Below, in pieces: positions 44,175 to 53,040 of a stretch of DNA of 64,000 nt. The notes beneath the pieces are model-generated. The model was not told the origin of the DNA, did no database searches, and saw nothing but the letters and a program-made list of their open reading frames with translations. How positions within the stretch are numbered: position 1 is the first letter of the stretch; each line of letters begins with the position of its first letter. A program made the position numbers and the translations under genes. The stretch comes from UBA2334 sp964396895 (GTDB lineage Bacteria; Pseudomonadota; Gammaproteobacteria; Burkholderiales; Burkholderiaceae_C): assembly GCA_964396895.1 (NCBI GenBank), contig CAYNGJ010000001.1, positions 248,001-312,000 of the forward strand, given 5' to 3'.

Positions 44175-46486
44175 GTGGATGGGCTTCCTGGGGGTTGCGC
44201 CGCTGGCGTGGGGGCCAGTGGCAATGCCACACTGAACCGGGCCCCTTTGTTGGGTGCGCTGTGGGCCCATACCTTGCCGCCCATGCGCTGCAAGGCTTTG
44301 TGGACCAAGGCCAGGCCAATGCCGGTGCCGGGATGGTCTTCCAAACGGTGCAGCCGCTGGAAGATTTCAAAGATGCGGTCATGGTACTTCATGTCGAATC
44401 CGATGCCATTGTCTTGTACCCAGAACACGGCGGTGTTGTCGTCGGTGTTTCCCCTGATCTCTATGCGCGGCGGCTGGGACCCACGGCTGAACTTGAGCGC
44501 GTTTTCCAGCAGGTTGCGCAGCACTATGGCCAGGCCATCGGCATCGGCCAGCACGTGCAGGGGCGGCAGGTCGATCTGCACCTGTACCTGTCCGCGCTCG
44601 ATGTCGTGTGCGCGTTCGGCCAGTACCTCGCGCACCAGGGCATTCAGGTCCAACGGAGCGCAGGACAGGGCTCGCCTTTCCATGCGTGAATAGGCCAGCA
44701 GGTCGCTGATGAGCTGGTCCATGCGGGCGACACCGTTGCGGATGTTTTGAATGAACTGGCGACCATCGTCATCCAACTGCGGGGCGTAATCGGCTTCCAG
44801 CAGGCGGCTGTACCCCTCCACGCCCCGCAGGGGCGCTTTCAGGTCGTGAGAGACCGAGTACACAAAACTCTCCAGCGACTGGTTGAGTGCGCTCAGTTCT
44901 GCCGTGCGCGCATTGACCCGGCTCTCCAGCGAGGCATTGAGCTCGCGCAACTCGATGTCGGCCAGTTTGAGCTCCGTGATGTCCAGCAGCGTGCCGTTGA
45001 ACCGCAGCACCTGGCCCAGGGCGTCGCGCTCGACGCTGACCGACGGCTTGAACCACCGCAGGGGCGCCAGTTCGGGGTTGTTGCGAAAGGGGGTGTGGTC
45101 AGGGTCCAGCCGCTGGACCATGCGGTGCCAGCCCGTTTCCACCATCTGCCTGTCGTCGGGGTGGACCTGTTGCAAGTAGGCCTGCAGGGTGGGGGGCTGT
45201 GGCGACTGGGGCATGCCCAGCAGGTGAAACAGCTGGTTTGACCACCACACGGTTTTGCTGGCGGGGTCAAAGGTCCAGCTGCCCAACTGGGCGTGGTACT
45301 CGGCGTCGCTCAGGCGCTCCATTTGCTGCGCCAGGTCCAGCTGTGCCTGTTTGCGTGCGCTGATGTCCAGCAGCACACCGTGGATGGCGGTCACATCGCC
45401 TTGCGCATTGCGCCTGAGCCAGGTGCGGTCGTCCAACCACAGGTAGTGGCCCTGGGCGTGGCGCAAGCGGTACTCCTGCTGGTACTCATCCGGCCCCCGG
45501 GCCAGGTGTGAGGCCACGTCGGCTTCGATGCCCGGCAGGTCGTCGGGGTGAATCAGGCTGGCGTATTGCAGCTTGCCCGACACGAAGTCGGTGCGTGAAT
45601 ACCCCCATTGCGACACGTTGGAGCTGACGTAGTCGGCTGGCCACCCGGGGGTGTTGCGCCAACTGAAGGTCACCACCGGAGAGTGCTCCATCAGCTCGGC
45701 CAGGCGGTTGACCTCGGTCTGGCGCAGCTGCAGGTCGCTGGCCATCTGGTCCACGGCGGCGCCAATGGCGGCCAGTTCATCGCGCCCGCTGAGGTGGGCG
45801 CGGGCACCCAGCAGGCCGCGCCCCAGTGCCTGGGTGGTGGTGGTGAGGTGCTGCGCCCGCCGGAACCACAGCGTGTGCAGCAGCCCGGCCAGCAAGGCCA
45901 TGAACACCAGCACCATGGCGGCGGCACGGGCCATGTTGCCTTGCTCCTGGGCCAGTTGTCTGGCCACGGCCTGGGAATAGTCCAGCCTGACCAGCAGCAC
46001 GTGCTCCGGGTGAACGCCCGCCACACCCAGTGCCGTGTGGGCGTCTGTTTGGGGCAACACCTGCAGGCCGGGCACCCAGGTGGACAACGCCTGGGTCAGG
46101 ACCTGACGCTGCTCGACGGGCAGTTCGGTCCGTTGGGCGGTCAGGACTTGGGCAAACGTCCGGCCCAGGTCGGCGCGGCTCAGCGAGGCCTGAACGCGTT
46201 GTTCCGCGTTCAGCAGCCAGGCGTGTGACACACCGGGGCGCAGCGCCAGGGAAGACACCAGCCTGCGCACCTGCAGGGGGCTGCTCTGGGCCAGTTGGGT
46301 TTCCAGGCGGGTTTGCTCCACGCCCAGGCGGTCGTGCAGCCACTGCTGTTCGGTTTGCGCCACCACGGTGATCTGGGTGCGCACCTGCCACTGGTGGTTG
46401 ATTGCCGCCGCCAACAAGGCCAACACGCCCAGCAGCAAAGGGGCCAGTACGCGCGCAGGCAGGGCGAGCAGGGGGTGCCAGCTCAC
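44171..46486 (-). CDS. Membrane sensor histidine kinase with two PAS domains
   Basis: A 771-residue kinase. Helix 1 (about 12-29), periplasmic domain (30-185), helix 2 (188-207), HAMP (208-262), PAS (265-380), PAS (395-510), HisKA with His547 in SVSHDLKAPLRGVEGYS, and an ATPase domain (N-box RNLLENALKF, QDNGIGFD, GTGIGLALVHKAL). The style resembles bacteriophytochrome-type kinases that pair with Rcp1-like receivers. The start is GTG 46486, overlapping the stop of the substrate-binding lipoprotein gene. The periplasmic domain may read that protein. It has no receiver domain itself. Confidence 0.95.
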   Translation of the reverse strand: MSWHPLLALPARVLAPLLLGVLALLAAAINHQWQVRTQITVVAQTEQQWLHDRLGVEQTRLETQLAQSSPLQVRRLVSSLALRPGVSHAWLLNAEQRVQASLSRADLGRTFAQVLTAQRTELPVEQRQVLTQALSTWVPGLQVLPQTDAHTALGVAGVHPEHVLLVRLDYSQAVARQLAQEQGNMARAAAMVLVFMALLAGLLHTLWFRRAQHLTTTTQALGRGLLGARAHLSGRDELAAIGAAVDQMASDLQLRQTEVNRLAELMEHSPVVTFSWRNTPGWPADYVSSNVSQWGYSRTDFVSGKLQYASLIHPDDLPGIEADVASHLARGPDEYQQEYRLRHAQGHYLWLDDRTWLRRNAQGDVTAIHGVLLDISARKQAQLDLAQQMERLSDAEYHAQLGSWTFDPASKTVWWSNQLFHLLGMPQSPQPPTLQAYLQQVHPDDRQMVETGWHRMVQRLDPDHTPFRNNPELAPLRWFKPSVSVERDALGQVLRFNGTLLDITELKLADIELRELNASLESRVNARTAELSALNQSLESFVYSVSHDLKAPLRGVEGYSRLLEADYAPQLDDDGRQFIQNIRNGVARMDQLISDLLAYSRMERRALSCAPLDLNALVREVLAERAHDIERGQVQVQIDLPPLHVLADADGLAIVLRNLLENALKFSRGSQPPRIEIRGNTDDNTAVFWVQDNGIGFDMKYHDRIFEIFQRLHRLEDHPGTGIGLALVHKALQRMGGKVWAHSAPNKGARFSVALPLAPTPAAQPPGSPST

Positions 46487-47481
46487 TGGGGTTTGCCCTG
46501 TTTGGCCAACGTGCGCAACGCCAGTTGGCCGGGTTGGGGATTGACCAAGGCGGTCCAGTTGGGAGGGGTGTTGAGCAAGCCCAGGTGCTTGAGCGTGTCC
46601 GTGGCGGGGGCGGCCATGACCGACAACGGGGGTGGCTGGCCACCCAGCAGTGGTGCGCTGTCTGCCAGCGGCAAGAAGCGCAGACCCTCCAACGTGGCCA
46701 GATACTGGGCGGTGGACAGGTCCACTCCCGGGGCCAGTTGCTGTGCTGCACGCACTGGGTCTTCTTGCAGCGCCCGACGGCCAAGCTCCCAGCCCAAGAG
46801 GATGGCAGCGGCCCGATCGACGGGCAGGTCGGCACGGGTGACCAGCACGTCCAATATCCGGCCGGGCAGGTCGGTGCTGTCGAACAGGGGCACCATGCCT
46901 TTGGACTGCAACAGGCTCTTCATGGGCTCGTAGGTGATGACGGCATCGGCTCGACCGCTGTTGAGCACGTCCACGTGCTGACTGGCTTCCACGTGAAAGG
47001 CCGATACCTCGGCGTGCGTGAGCTGGGCGGCGTCCAGCACGGCGTCCAGCATCAGGTTGCCCAGCGACGTGTCCTCAAACGCCAGTCGCTGGCCCCGAAG
47101 CTCGGCCAGGCTGGAGATGCCCGGACGCACCAGCAGCGCGTCTGCGCCATGGGACACGTCGAGCACCGCCACCACTTGCACGGCCAAGCCGCCATCGGCC
47201 AGCCGGATCGCTTCGTCCAGGGTGAGGGTGGCGGCGTCCAGCAGCCCGCTGCGCATGGCGCGTTTGCTTTCGCTGGCCGAGGCCAGCTCCACCACCTGCA
47301 CCTCCTGGGGGTTCAGCAAGCCCCGTTCCCTGGCCAGCACCAGGGGGTCGTAACCCACCCAGGGGTTGACGCCCACTTTGGTGGGTTCACTGGGTGCGGG
47401 CGTGCAGCCCGCCAGCAGACACGCAGCGACCACGCTGCCCGCCAGAACGCTTGCCAGCCAAAGACCCATTCGGGTTGACAT
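46483..47481 (-). CDS. Periplasmic substrate-binding lipoprotein (NMT1/THI5-SsuA-like)
   Basis: A 332-residue lipoprotein: signal peptide with lipobox LAGC (Cys26), then KVGVNPWVGYDPLVLARERG, the start of an NrtA/SsuA/ThiY-type binding protein, with RSGLLDAATLTLDEAIRLAD and RADAVITYEP. Such proteins bind small organic or oxyanion ligands for ABC transporters. No permease or ATPase gene is adjacent. Instead the stop overlaps the start of a sensor kinase, so it probably feeds ligand information to the kinase. It is the first gene of a four-gene operon. Confidence 0.9.
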   Translation of the reverse strand: MSTRMGLWLASVLAGSVVAACLLAGCTPAPSEPTKVGVNPWVGYDPLVLARERGLLNPQEVQVVELASASESKRAMRSGLLDAATLTLDEAIRLADGGLAVQVVAVLDVSHGADALLVRPGISSLAELRGQRLAFEDTSLGNLMLDAVLDAAQLTHAEVSAFHVEASQHVDVLNSGRADAVITYEPMKSLLQSKGMVPLFDSTDLPGRILDVLVTRADLPVDRAAAILLGWELGRRALQEDPVRAAQQLAPGVDLSTAQYLATLEGLRFLPLADSAPLLGGQPPPLSVMAAPATDTLKHLGLLNTPPNWTALVNPQPGQLALRTLAKQGKPQ

Positions 47482-47614
47482 GTGAAGTGACCTCCTCGCT
47501 CACCGGGTAGCCGTGCGGTCCATGGTGCCTGACCTCTTGCCGGGTCGCGCACAGCGCGTGCCCGACAGCATCGGAACACGTGGGGTCATTGCCTGTCAAG
47601 GCAATGGAAGGCAG

Positions 47615-47678
47615 AATATTTTTCTATAGCTAACTATTTAATATTTGTAAGCGTTAAGTGCCATTTTTATTCAAAAAA
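47615..47678. repeat. Dispersed AT-rich intergenic repeat, copy 4
   Basis: AATATTTTTCTATAGCTAAC, TATTTAATATTTGTAAGCGT, then GCCATTTTTATTCAAAAAA. It overlaps the 3' end of trhP and contains its TAA stop. Similar in layout to the copies at 20.0 and 54.5 kb. Confidence 0.55.
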
Positions 47679-49121
47679 CCTGGCCACCAGCGCCCCGTGG
47701 GTGCTCGCCTCTTGACCGGCCACCGGAATCCACACCACATGGGGGTTGCCCGGGGCCACGTCCAGCGCCTGGCCGTTGGCGCCGCGCATGGCATCGAGCT
47801 TGACCAGGCGGTTGCCGCTGGGGTGGATGATTTCCAGCGTGTCGCCCACGGCAAAGCGGTTCTTGGTCTGGATTTCGGCCCAGCCGTCGGCCACGCGCAG
47901 CACCTCGCCCACAAACTGGCTGTGGTGGGCCACGGAGTGGCCGGTTTCGTAGTTTTGGTAGTCCTGCGAGGGGCGACGCTCCAAAAAGCCGCTGGTATAG
48001 CCCCGGTTGGCCAGACCTTCCAGTTGCGTAATCAGCTCCGGGTTAAAGGGCCTGCCCGCTACCGCGTCGTCAATGGCGCGGCGGTAAATTTGGGCCGTGC
48101 GTGTCACGTAGTACTGGCTCTTGGTGCGGCCTTCCACCTTCAGTGAATCCACGCCAATTTTCACCAGCCGCGCCACGTGCTCCACGGCGCGCAGGTCTTT
48201 GCTGTTCATGATGTAAGTACCGTGCTCGTCTTCCATGATGGGCATGAGCTGGCCGGGGCGGCCCGCTTCTTCCAGCAGGTACACCTGGTCGGCGGCGGGG
48301 TGGCGGGTGCCGCCACCGCAGGCGGCGGTGGCCACAAACGCACTGTCGGCCTGCTGCTGTTCTGCGGCAAAGTCAAAGTCGGCGCCCAGCTTGTCCATGT
48401 GAGCGGGCATCACGTCGCCGCTGTCGGTGGTTTGGGCGGCGCTGGGTTTGTACTCCCAGCGGCAGGCGTTGGTGCAGGTGCCTTGGTTGGGGTCGCGGCG
48501 GTTGAAGTAGCCACTCAGCAGGCAGCGGCCCGAGTAGGCAATGCACAGGGCGCCATGCACAAACACCTCCAGCTCCATGTCGGGGCATTCGTGGCGGATG
48601 GCCTCAATCTCGTCCAGGCTCAGTTCTCGCGAGAGGATGATGCGCGTCACCCCCACCTTTTGCCAGAACTTGACGGTGGCGTGGTTCACCGTGTTGGCCT
48701 GCACCGAGAGGTGAATGGGCACGTGGTTCCACGCGCCGCTGTGCATCTTGTCCAGCACCATCATGATGAGGCCGGGGTCCGCCATGATGATGCCGTCGGG
48801 CTGCATGGCGATGATGGGCTCGATGTCACGCAGGTAGGTGCGCACCTTGTCGTTGTGCGGCAGCAGGTTGCTGGTCAGGAAAAACTTTTTGCCGCGCTGG
48901 TGGGCCTCGTCAATGCCTTGGGCAATCTGCTCCAGCTTGAAGTCGTTGTTGCGGGCGCGCAGGCTGTAGCGGGGTTGGCCGGCGTACACCGCGTCGGCCC
49001 CAAAGTCGTAGGCGGCGCGCATTTTGGCCAGCGAGCCGGCGGGCAGCAGCAGCTCGGGGGACGGCGCGGCCACGCGCCCCTGGCTTTGGGCGGCGGTGGA
49101 GGTGGAAAAAGAAGCGGTCAT
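47667..49121 (-). CDS. trhP: tRNA U34 hydroxylation protein TrhP (U32 peptidase family)
   Basis: A 484-residue U32 family protein of YegQ type. PELLLPAGSLAKMRAAYDFG starts the barrel; ELEVFVHGALCIAYSGRCLL and NQGTCTNACRW carry the cysteines thought to hold an Fe-S cluster. VKIGVDSLKVEGRTKSQYYV and the C-terminal small beta domain follow. YegQ/TrhP is needed for 5-hydroxyuridine at tRNA position 34. Length fits YegQ rather than the longer YdcP/RlhA. ATG 49121 is preferred; the longer frame adds 37 unlikely residues. An internal stretch (GDVMPAHMDKLGADFDFAAE) appears to be an insertion. Confidence 0.9.
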   Translation of the reverse strand: MTASFSTSTAAQSQGRVAAPSPELLLPAGSLAKMRAAYDFGADAVYAGQPRYSLRARNNDFKLEQIAQGIDEAHQRGKKFFLTSNLLPHNDKVRTYLRDIEPIIAMQPDGIIMADPGLIMMVLDKMHSGAWNHVPIHLSVQANTVNHATVKFWQKVGVTRIILSRELSLDEIEAIRHECPDMELEVFVHGALCIAYSGRCLLSGYFNRRDPNQGTCTNACRWEYKPSAAQTTDSGDVMPAHMDKLGADFDFAAEQQQADSAFVATAACGGGTRHPAADQVYLLEEAGRPGQLMPIMEDEHGTYIMNSKDLRAVEHVARLVKIGVDSLKVEGRTKSQYYVTRTAQIYRRAIDDAVAGRPFNPELITQLEGLANRGYTSGFLERRPSQDYQNYETGHSVAHHSQFVGEVLRVADGWAEIQTKNRFAVGDTLEIIHPSGNRLVKLDAMRGANGQALDVAPGNPHVVWIPVAGQEASTHGALVARFFE

Positions 49122-49287
49122 GGCAAACGGGTGAAGGGCAGTGGCTGCGCGGGCAGCAAAGCGCGTATTGTCCACCGCCCCTTTGGCCAGTGCCAAACCT
49201 GCTCGCGCGCCGCGCCGGGCCGTGGTGTGCACGCTGGCTGACGCGGGTCAAACCGGTGGGCGGCCAATGTCAGCACAATGCGGCACC

Positions 49288-50493
49288 ATGAGCAAACAAC
49301 TTTTGATTGCCGGTGGTGGCATTGGTGGCCTGGGCGCGGCGCTGGCTTGCGCCCGCGCGGGTGTGCAGGTGGACTTGCTGGAGCAATCCGCCCAATTTTC
49401 GGAAGTGGGCGCGGGCATACAGCTGGGGCCCAACGCCGTGCGCGTGCTCCACGACTGGGGCCTGGCCGACGCCTTGCGGGCGGTGGCGGCATTTCCCGAC
49501 CGCATCCGCGTGCGCGACGCGCAAGACGGTCACACCCTGGGTGAGCTGCCCTTGGGCGAGCGCGCGGCCCAGCGCTACGGCCAGCCCTACGCCACCATTC
49601 ACCGGGCCGATGCCCACCAGCTGTTGCTGACGGCCGTGCAGACCCAGGGCAACGTTCACCTGCACCTGAACGAGCGCGTCCGCAGCGTGCACGAGAGCGC
49701 CGATGGCGTGCGCGTGCACACCGAGGCCGGGCACGACCACGAGGCGCAGGCCCTGGTGGGCTGCGACGGGCTGTGGAGTGTGGTGCGCAAACACGTCATG
49801 GGTGGCCCGGCTGGGTTGGACACGCCCCCGCGTTTCTCTGGCCACCTGGCCTACCGTGGGCTGGTGGACTGGGCGGATGTGCCCGCCAGCCTGCGCACCC
49901 AGACCGTCACGGCCTGGTTGGGCCCCCGGCTGCATGTGGTGCACTACCCCGTGTGCGGTGGGCGCAAGTTCAACGTGGTGGCCGTGGTGCATGGCCGCCA
50001 GACGGCCAACCCCCAGAGCTGGTCGCACGACGCCAACCGGGCCGACCTGCTGCAGGCCATGGGCCCGGTGCACGCCAACCTGGTCGCCATGCTCGACGCC
50101 GTGCCCAACTGGAAGCTGTGGCCCCTGAACGACCGTCCCCCCATGACCGGCGCCTATGAACACGCCCAGGGCCGCGTGCTGCTGCTGGGTGATGCCGCCC
50201 ACCCCATGCGCCCCTACCTGGCCCAAGGCGCGGCCATGGCCCTGGAAGATGCCTGGACCCTGGGCCAACTCCTGGCCACCTCCGACCAGGATTGGCCCCT
50301 GCTGTTTCAACGGTTTGCCCTGCTGCGGTGGCAGCGCAATGCGCAGGTCCAGGCGCGCTCGGTGCGCAATGGCCAGGTGTTTCACGCCGACGGTTGGCTG
50401 CGCGCCGGGCGCAATGCCGCCATGGCATTGCTGGGCGAGCGCCTGCTGGACAATCCCTGGCTGTACAGTGGCCCCCCGCGTCCCGTGCCCTGA
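49288..50493 (+). CDS. FAD-dependent aromatic monooxygenase (class A)
   Basis: A 401-residue flavin hydroxylase. FAD motif IAGGGIGGLGAALACARAG, the DG motif GCDGLWSVVRK, and GDAAHPMRPYLAQGAAMALE are all present. It resembles salicylate or 3-hydroxybenzoate 6-hydroxylases; the substrate is not certain. It is divergent from trhP with 166 bases between. A Bug-type binding protein follows 76 bases downstream, suggesting uptake and hydroxylation of the same aromatic acid. Confidence 0.9.
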   Translation: MSKQLLIAGGGIGGLGAALACARAGVQVDLLEQSAQFSEVGAGIQLGPNAVRVLHDWGLADALRAVAAFPDRIRVRDAQDGHTLGELPLGERAAQRYGQPYATIHRADAHQLLLTAVQTQGNVHLHLNERVRSVHESADGVRVHTEAGHDHEAQALVGCDGLWSVVRKHVMGGPAGLDTPPRFSGHLAYRGLVDWADVPASLRTQTVTAWLGPRLHVVHYPVCGGRKFNVVAVVHGRQTANPQSWSHDANRADLLQAMGPVHANLVAMLDAVPNWKLWPLNDRPPMTGAYEHAQGRVLLLGDAAHPMRPYLAQGAAMALEDAWTLGQLLATSDQDWPLLFQRFALLRWQRNAQVQARSVRNGQVFHADGWLRAGRNAAMALLGERLLDNPWLYSGPPRPVP

Positions 50494-50569
50494 CGGCATC
50501 GGACGCCCTCACAGCCCCTTGTTGCCTCCATTGCCCCCATTGCCCCATCCCCCTGTCAGGAGTGTTTGC

Positions 50570-51604
50570 ATGACCTGTTCCCCTGGTGCCATCACCCGCC
50601 GCCAACTGGGCCGGCTGGGCCGTCTGTTGGCCTGCGCCAGTGCCGCCACCGTGCTGATGGGTGCACCAGCCTGGGCGCAGGTGGCCAAAGCCGTCGAGCC
50701 TGCGTGGCCCGTGCGCCCACTCAAACTGGTGGTGGGGTTCCCGGCCGGGTCGTCACCCGACATCATGGCCCGCACCCTGGCCGAGCCACTGGGCCAGGCC
50801 CTGGGCCAGCCCGTGATCGTGGACAACCGGGCCGGCGCGGGGGGCAACATCGCCGCCGACCAGGTGGCCAAGGCCACCGACGGCCACACCCTGGGCCTGA
50901 TGATCAACGGCAACCTCACCATCGCCAAAATCCTCAACCCCGCCACCCCCTACGACCCGCTGACCGACCTGGCCCCCGTGTCGCTCATTGCCACCGCCCC
51001 GCTGGTGCTGGTGGCCCCCGCTGGCCAGAGCGCCGACGCCGCCACCTACCTGACCCAGGGCCGACAGGCGGGTGACCGCTGGAACTACGCCACCCCCGGC
51101 GTGGGCACGGTGGCCCACATTGGCATGGAGCTGCTGAAAAGCCGCACCGGCCTGGCGGCGGTGCATGTGCCGTACCCGGGCAACCCCCAGGTCATCACCG
51201 GCATGATGGGCGGGCAAACCCAGCTGGCGCTGCTGCCACCGGGTTTGGCCATGCCCCAGGTGCGCGCGGGCAAGCTCACCGCCGTGGGCGTGACATCGGC
51301 CGGGCGCAGCAGCCTGGTGCCCGAGGTGGCCAGCCTGAGCGACAGCGGTGTGCCCGGCCTGAAGGGCTTTCAGCTGGAAATCTGGAACGCGGTGGCCGCA
51401 CCGGCCCGCATGCCCGCGCCCCACATCCAGAAGGTGGCCAACGCGCTGGTCGACATCGTTCGTCGCCCCGACATGCGTGAAAAACTGTTCAACATGGGCT
51501 GGCAGGTGGCGGGCACCTCGCCCGAGGGGCTGACCAACCGCATCCAGGCCGATACCGCCCAGATGTCGCGCGTGATTGCAGCCCAAGGCATCCAGGCCCG
51601 CTGA
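50570..51604 (+). CDS. Bug family tripartite tricarboxylate-type binding protein
   Basis: A 344-residue periplasmic binding protein. The export signal has twin arginines (TRRQLGRLGRLLACASAATV) and cleavage near AWAQ. Mature motifs are WPVRPLKLVVGFPAGSSPDI, VIVDNRAGAGGNIAADQVAK and VPYPGNPQVITGMMGG. Bug proteins bind carboxylates and are very numerous in Burkholderiales, often without cognate TctAB, as here. AGGAG precedes the ATG. Its ligand may be the substrate of the preceding monooxygenase. Confidence 0.93.
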   Translation: MTCSPGAITRRQLGRLGRLLACASAATVLMGAPAWAQVAKAVEPAWPVRPLKLVVGFPAGSSPDIMARTLAEPLGQALGQPVIVDNRAGAGGNIAADQVAKATDGHTLGLMINGNLTIAKILNPATPYDPLTDLAPVSLIATAPLVLVAPAGQSADAATYLTQGRQAGDRWNYATPGVGTVAHIGMELLKSRTGLAAVHVPYPGNPQVITGMMGGQTQLALLPPGLAMPQVRAGKLTAVGVTSAGRSSLVPEVASLSDSGVPGLKGFQLEIWNAVAAPARMPAPHIQKVANALVDIVRRPDMREKLFNMGWQVAGTSPEGLTNRIQADTAQMSRVIAAQGIQAR

Positions 51605-51619
51605 CCCCCGGAGGCACAC

Positions 51620-52021
51620 ATGGCATTGCCCTGGCTCGCACTCATCAAGGCGGTTCCGTGGACGGATGTGGTGGCGCACGCCCCCACCGTGCTCAACGCG
51701 GCCAAAAAACTGTGGCAACCCAAGCCGGGAGAGCGCCCGCAACCCTTGCCCGACGGTGAAGGCCGGGGCACGGGCGACGCCGCCGCAGCGCCCGGCCACG
51801 GTGCCAGCGCCTTGCGCGTGGCGGCGCTGGAAAGTCAGGTGGCCGACTTGGCCGAGCAACTGGCCAACACCAACCAACTGCTGCAAGACATGGCCGAGCA
51901 GCAAGCCCGCATGCTGGTGCAGGTCGAGGCCAACCGCCAGACCCTGAGCCGCCTGCGCTGGCTGGCGGTGCTGGCCCTGGTGCTGGCCGCCGTGGCCACT
52001 GTCAAGGTGTTTTCAATCTGA
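51620..52021 (+). CDS. Hypothetical protein with coiled coil and C-terminal membrane anchor
   Basis: A 133-residue protein of unknown function: N-terminal part with AHAPTVLNAAKKLW, a Gly/Ala/Pro-rich spacer, a coiled coil (about 65-108, SALRVAALESQVADLAEQLA) and one C-terminal helix (LRWLAVLALVLAAVATVKV) that would anchor it in the inner membrane with the coil in the cytoplasm. It starts 15 bases after the Bug gene with CCGGAGG upstream. A link to binding or transport is not evident. Confidence 0.75.
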   Translation: MALPWLALIKAVPWTDVVAHAPTVLNAAKKLWQPKPGERPQPLPDGEGRGTGDAAAAPGHGASALRVAALESQVADLAEQLANTNQLLQDMAEQQARMLVQVEANRQTLSRLRWLAVLALVLAAVATVKVFSI

Positions 52022-52081
52022 CATTTCGAAGCTAAAAAGCCAATACCAGCAAGCGCTGGAGGCTGTTTTGGTTGAATTTTT
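52022..52081. repeat. Dispersed AT-rich intergenic repeat, copy 5
   Basis: CGAAGCTAAAAAGCCAATAC, CAGCAAGCGCTGGAGGC, then TGTTTTGGTTGAATTTTT. It begins right after the stop of the coiled-coil protein gene. The CCAGC/GCTGG arms can form a small hairpin, so it may act as terminator for the plus-strand gene. Confidence 0.55.
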
Positions 52082-52106
52082 CCCCCGGTGCGTACCGCGA
52101 CCTGCG

Positions 52107-53003
52107 TCAGAGGTGGGTGCGCAGTTGCCACAGCTCGGGGAACAGCACCACGTCCAGCATCTGGCGCAGGTAGCCCACGCCGCTGGTGCCGCCGCTGCCG
52201 CGCTTGAAGCCAATGACCCGCTCCACGGTGGTGACGTGCCGAAAGCGCCAGAGCCGAAAGGCGTCTTCCAGGTCGGTCAGCTTTTCGCCCAACTGGTACA
52301 GCGCCCAGTGCTGCTCGGGCTGGCGGTAGACCGTCAGCCAGGCCTGCATGACGGTGTCGTGCGCCACGTAGGGTTGGGTCCAGTCGCGTTGCAGGTGGCC
52401 CTCGGGCACGGCCAGGCCCTGGCGGGCCAGCAGTTGCAATGACAGGTCGTACAGCGATGGGGCTTCAAACGCGGCTTGCACCGTGGCCAGCAGCGCTGGC
52501 CTGTGGGCATGGGGGCGCAGCATGGCGGCGTTTTTGTTGCCCAGGCTGAACTCTATGCAGCGGTACTGGTGGCTCTGGAAGCCGCTGGAGTTGTCCAGGT
52601 AGGGGCGAATGGCGCTGTACTCGGGTGGTGTCATGGTGGCCAGCACGTCCCAGGCGTGCACCAGCTGTTCCATGATTTTGCTGACCCGCGCCAGCATCTT
52701 GAACGCCGGGGGCAGGTCGCCGCCGGCCACATGCGCCATGGCCGCGCCCAGCTCGTGCAGCAGCAGCTTCATCCAGAGTTCGCTGGTCTGGTGCTGCACG
52801 ATGAACAGCATTTCGTTGTGGTTGGGCGAGCGGGGGTGCTGCGCGTTCAGCACCGCGTCCAGGTGCAGGTAGTCGCCGTAGCTCATGTGGCGGCTGAAGT
52901 CCAGCTGGGCCTTTTCGGCGTGGACGATGGCTTCAGGCGTGGGCGCGGTGGGTGCGATGTGCTCGCCGTCGGAGGCGATGGCGGGGTTCAGGTGGGGGCA
53001 CAT
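52107..53003 (-). CDS. kynA: Tryptophan 2,3-dioxygenase
   Basis: A 298-residue heme dioxygenase that opens the indole ring of tryptophan to N-formylkynurenine. It has DFSRHMSYGDYLHLDAVL, HNEMLFIVQHQTSELWMKLL and the C-terminal RFRHVTTVERVIGFKRGSGG followed by GVGYLRQMLD. It is the last gene of the kynB-kynU-kynA run, 37 bases after kynU. Length is normal for the bacterial enzyme. Confidence 0.97.
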   Translation of the reverse strand: MCPHLNPAIASDGEHIAPTAPTPEAIVHAEKAQLDFSRHMSYGDYLHLDAVLNAQHPRSPNHNEMLFIVQHQTSELWMKLLLHELGAAMAHVAGGDLPPAFKMLARVSKIMEQLVHAWDVLATMTPPEYSAIRPYLDNSSGFQSHQYRCIEFSLGNKNAAMLRPHAHRPALLATVQAAFEAPSLYDLSLQLLARQGLAVPEGHLQRDWTQPYVAHDTVMQAWLTVYRQPEQHWALYQLGEKLTDLEDAFRLWRFRHVTTVERVIGFKRGSGGTSGVGYLRQMLDVVLFPELWQLRTHL

Positions 53004-53040
53004 GGTGGGGCTCTGGCAAGGTGGATGGGTGTGGCGGTGC

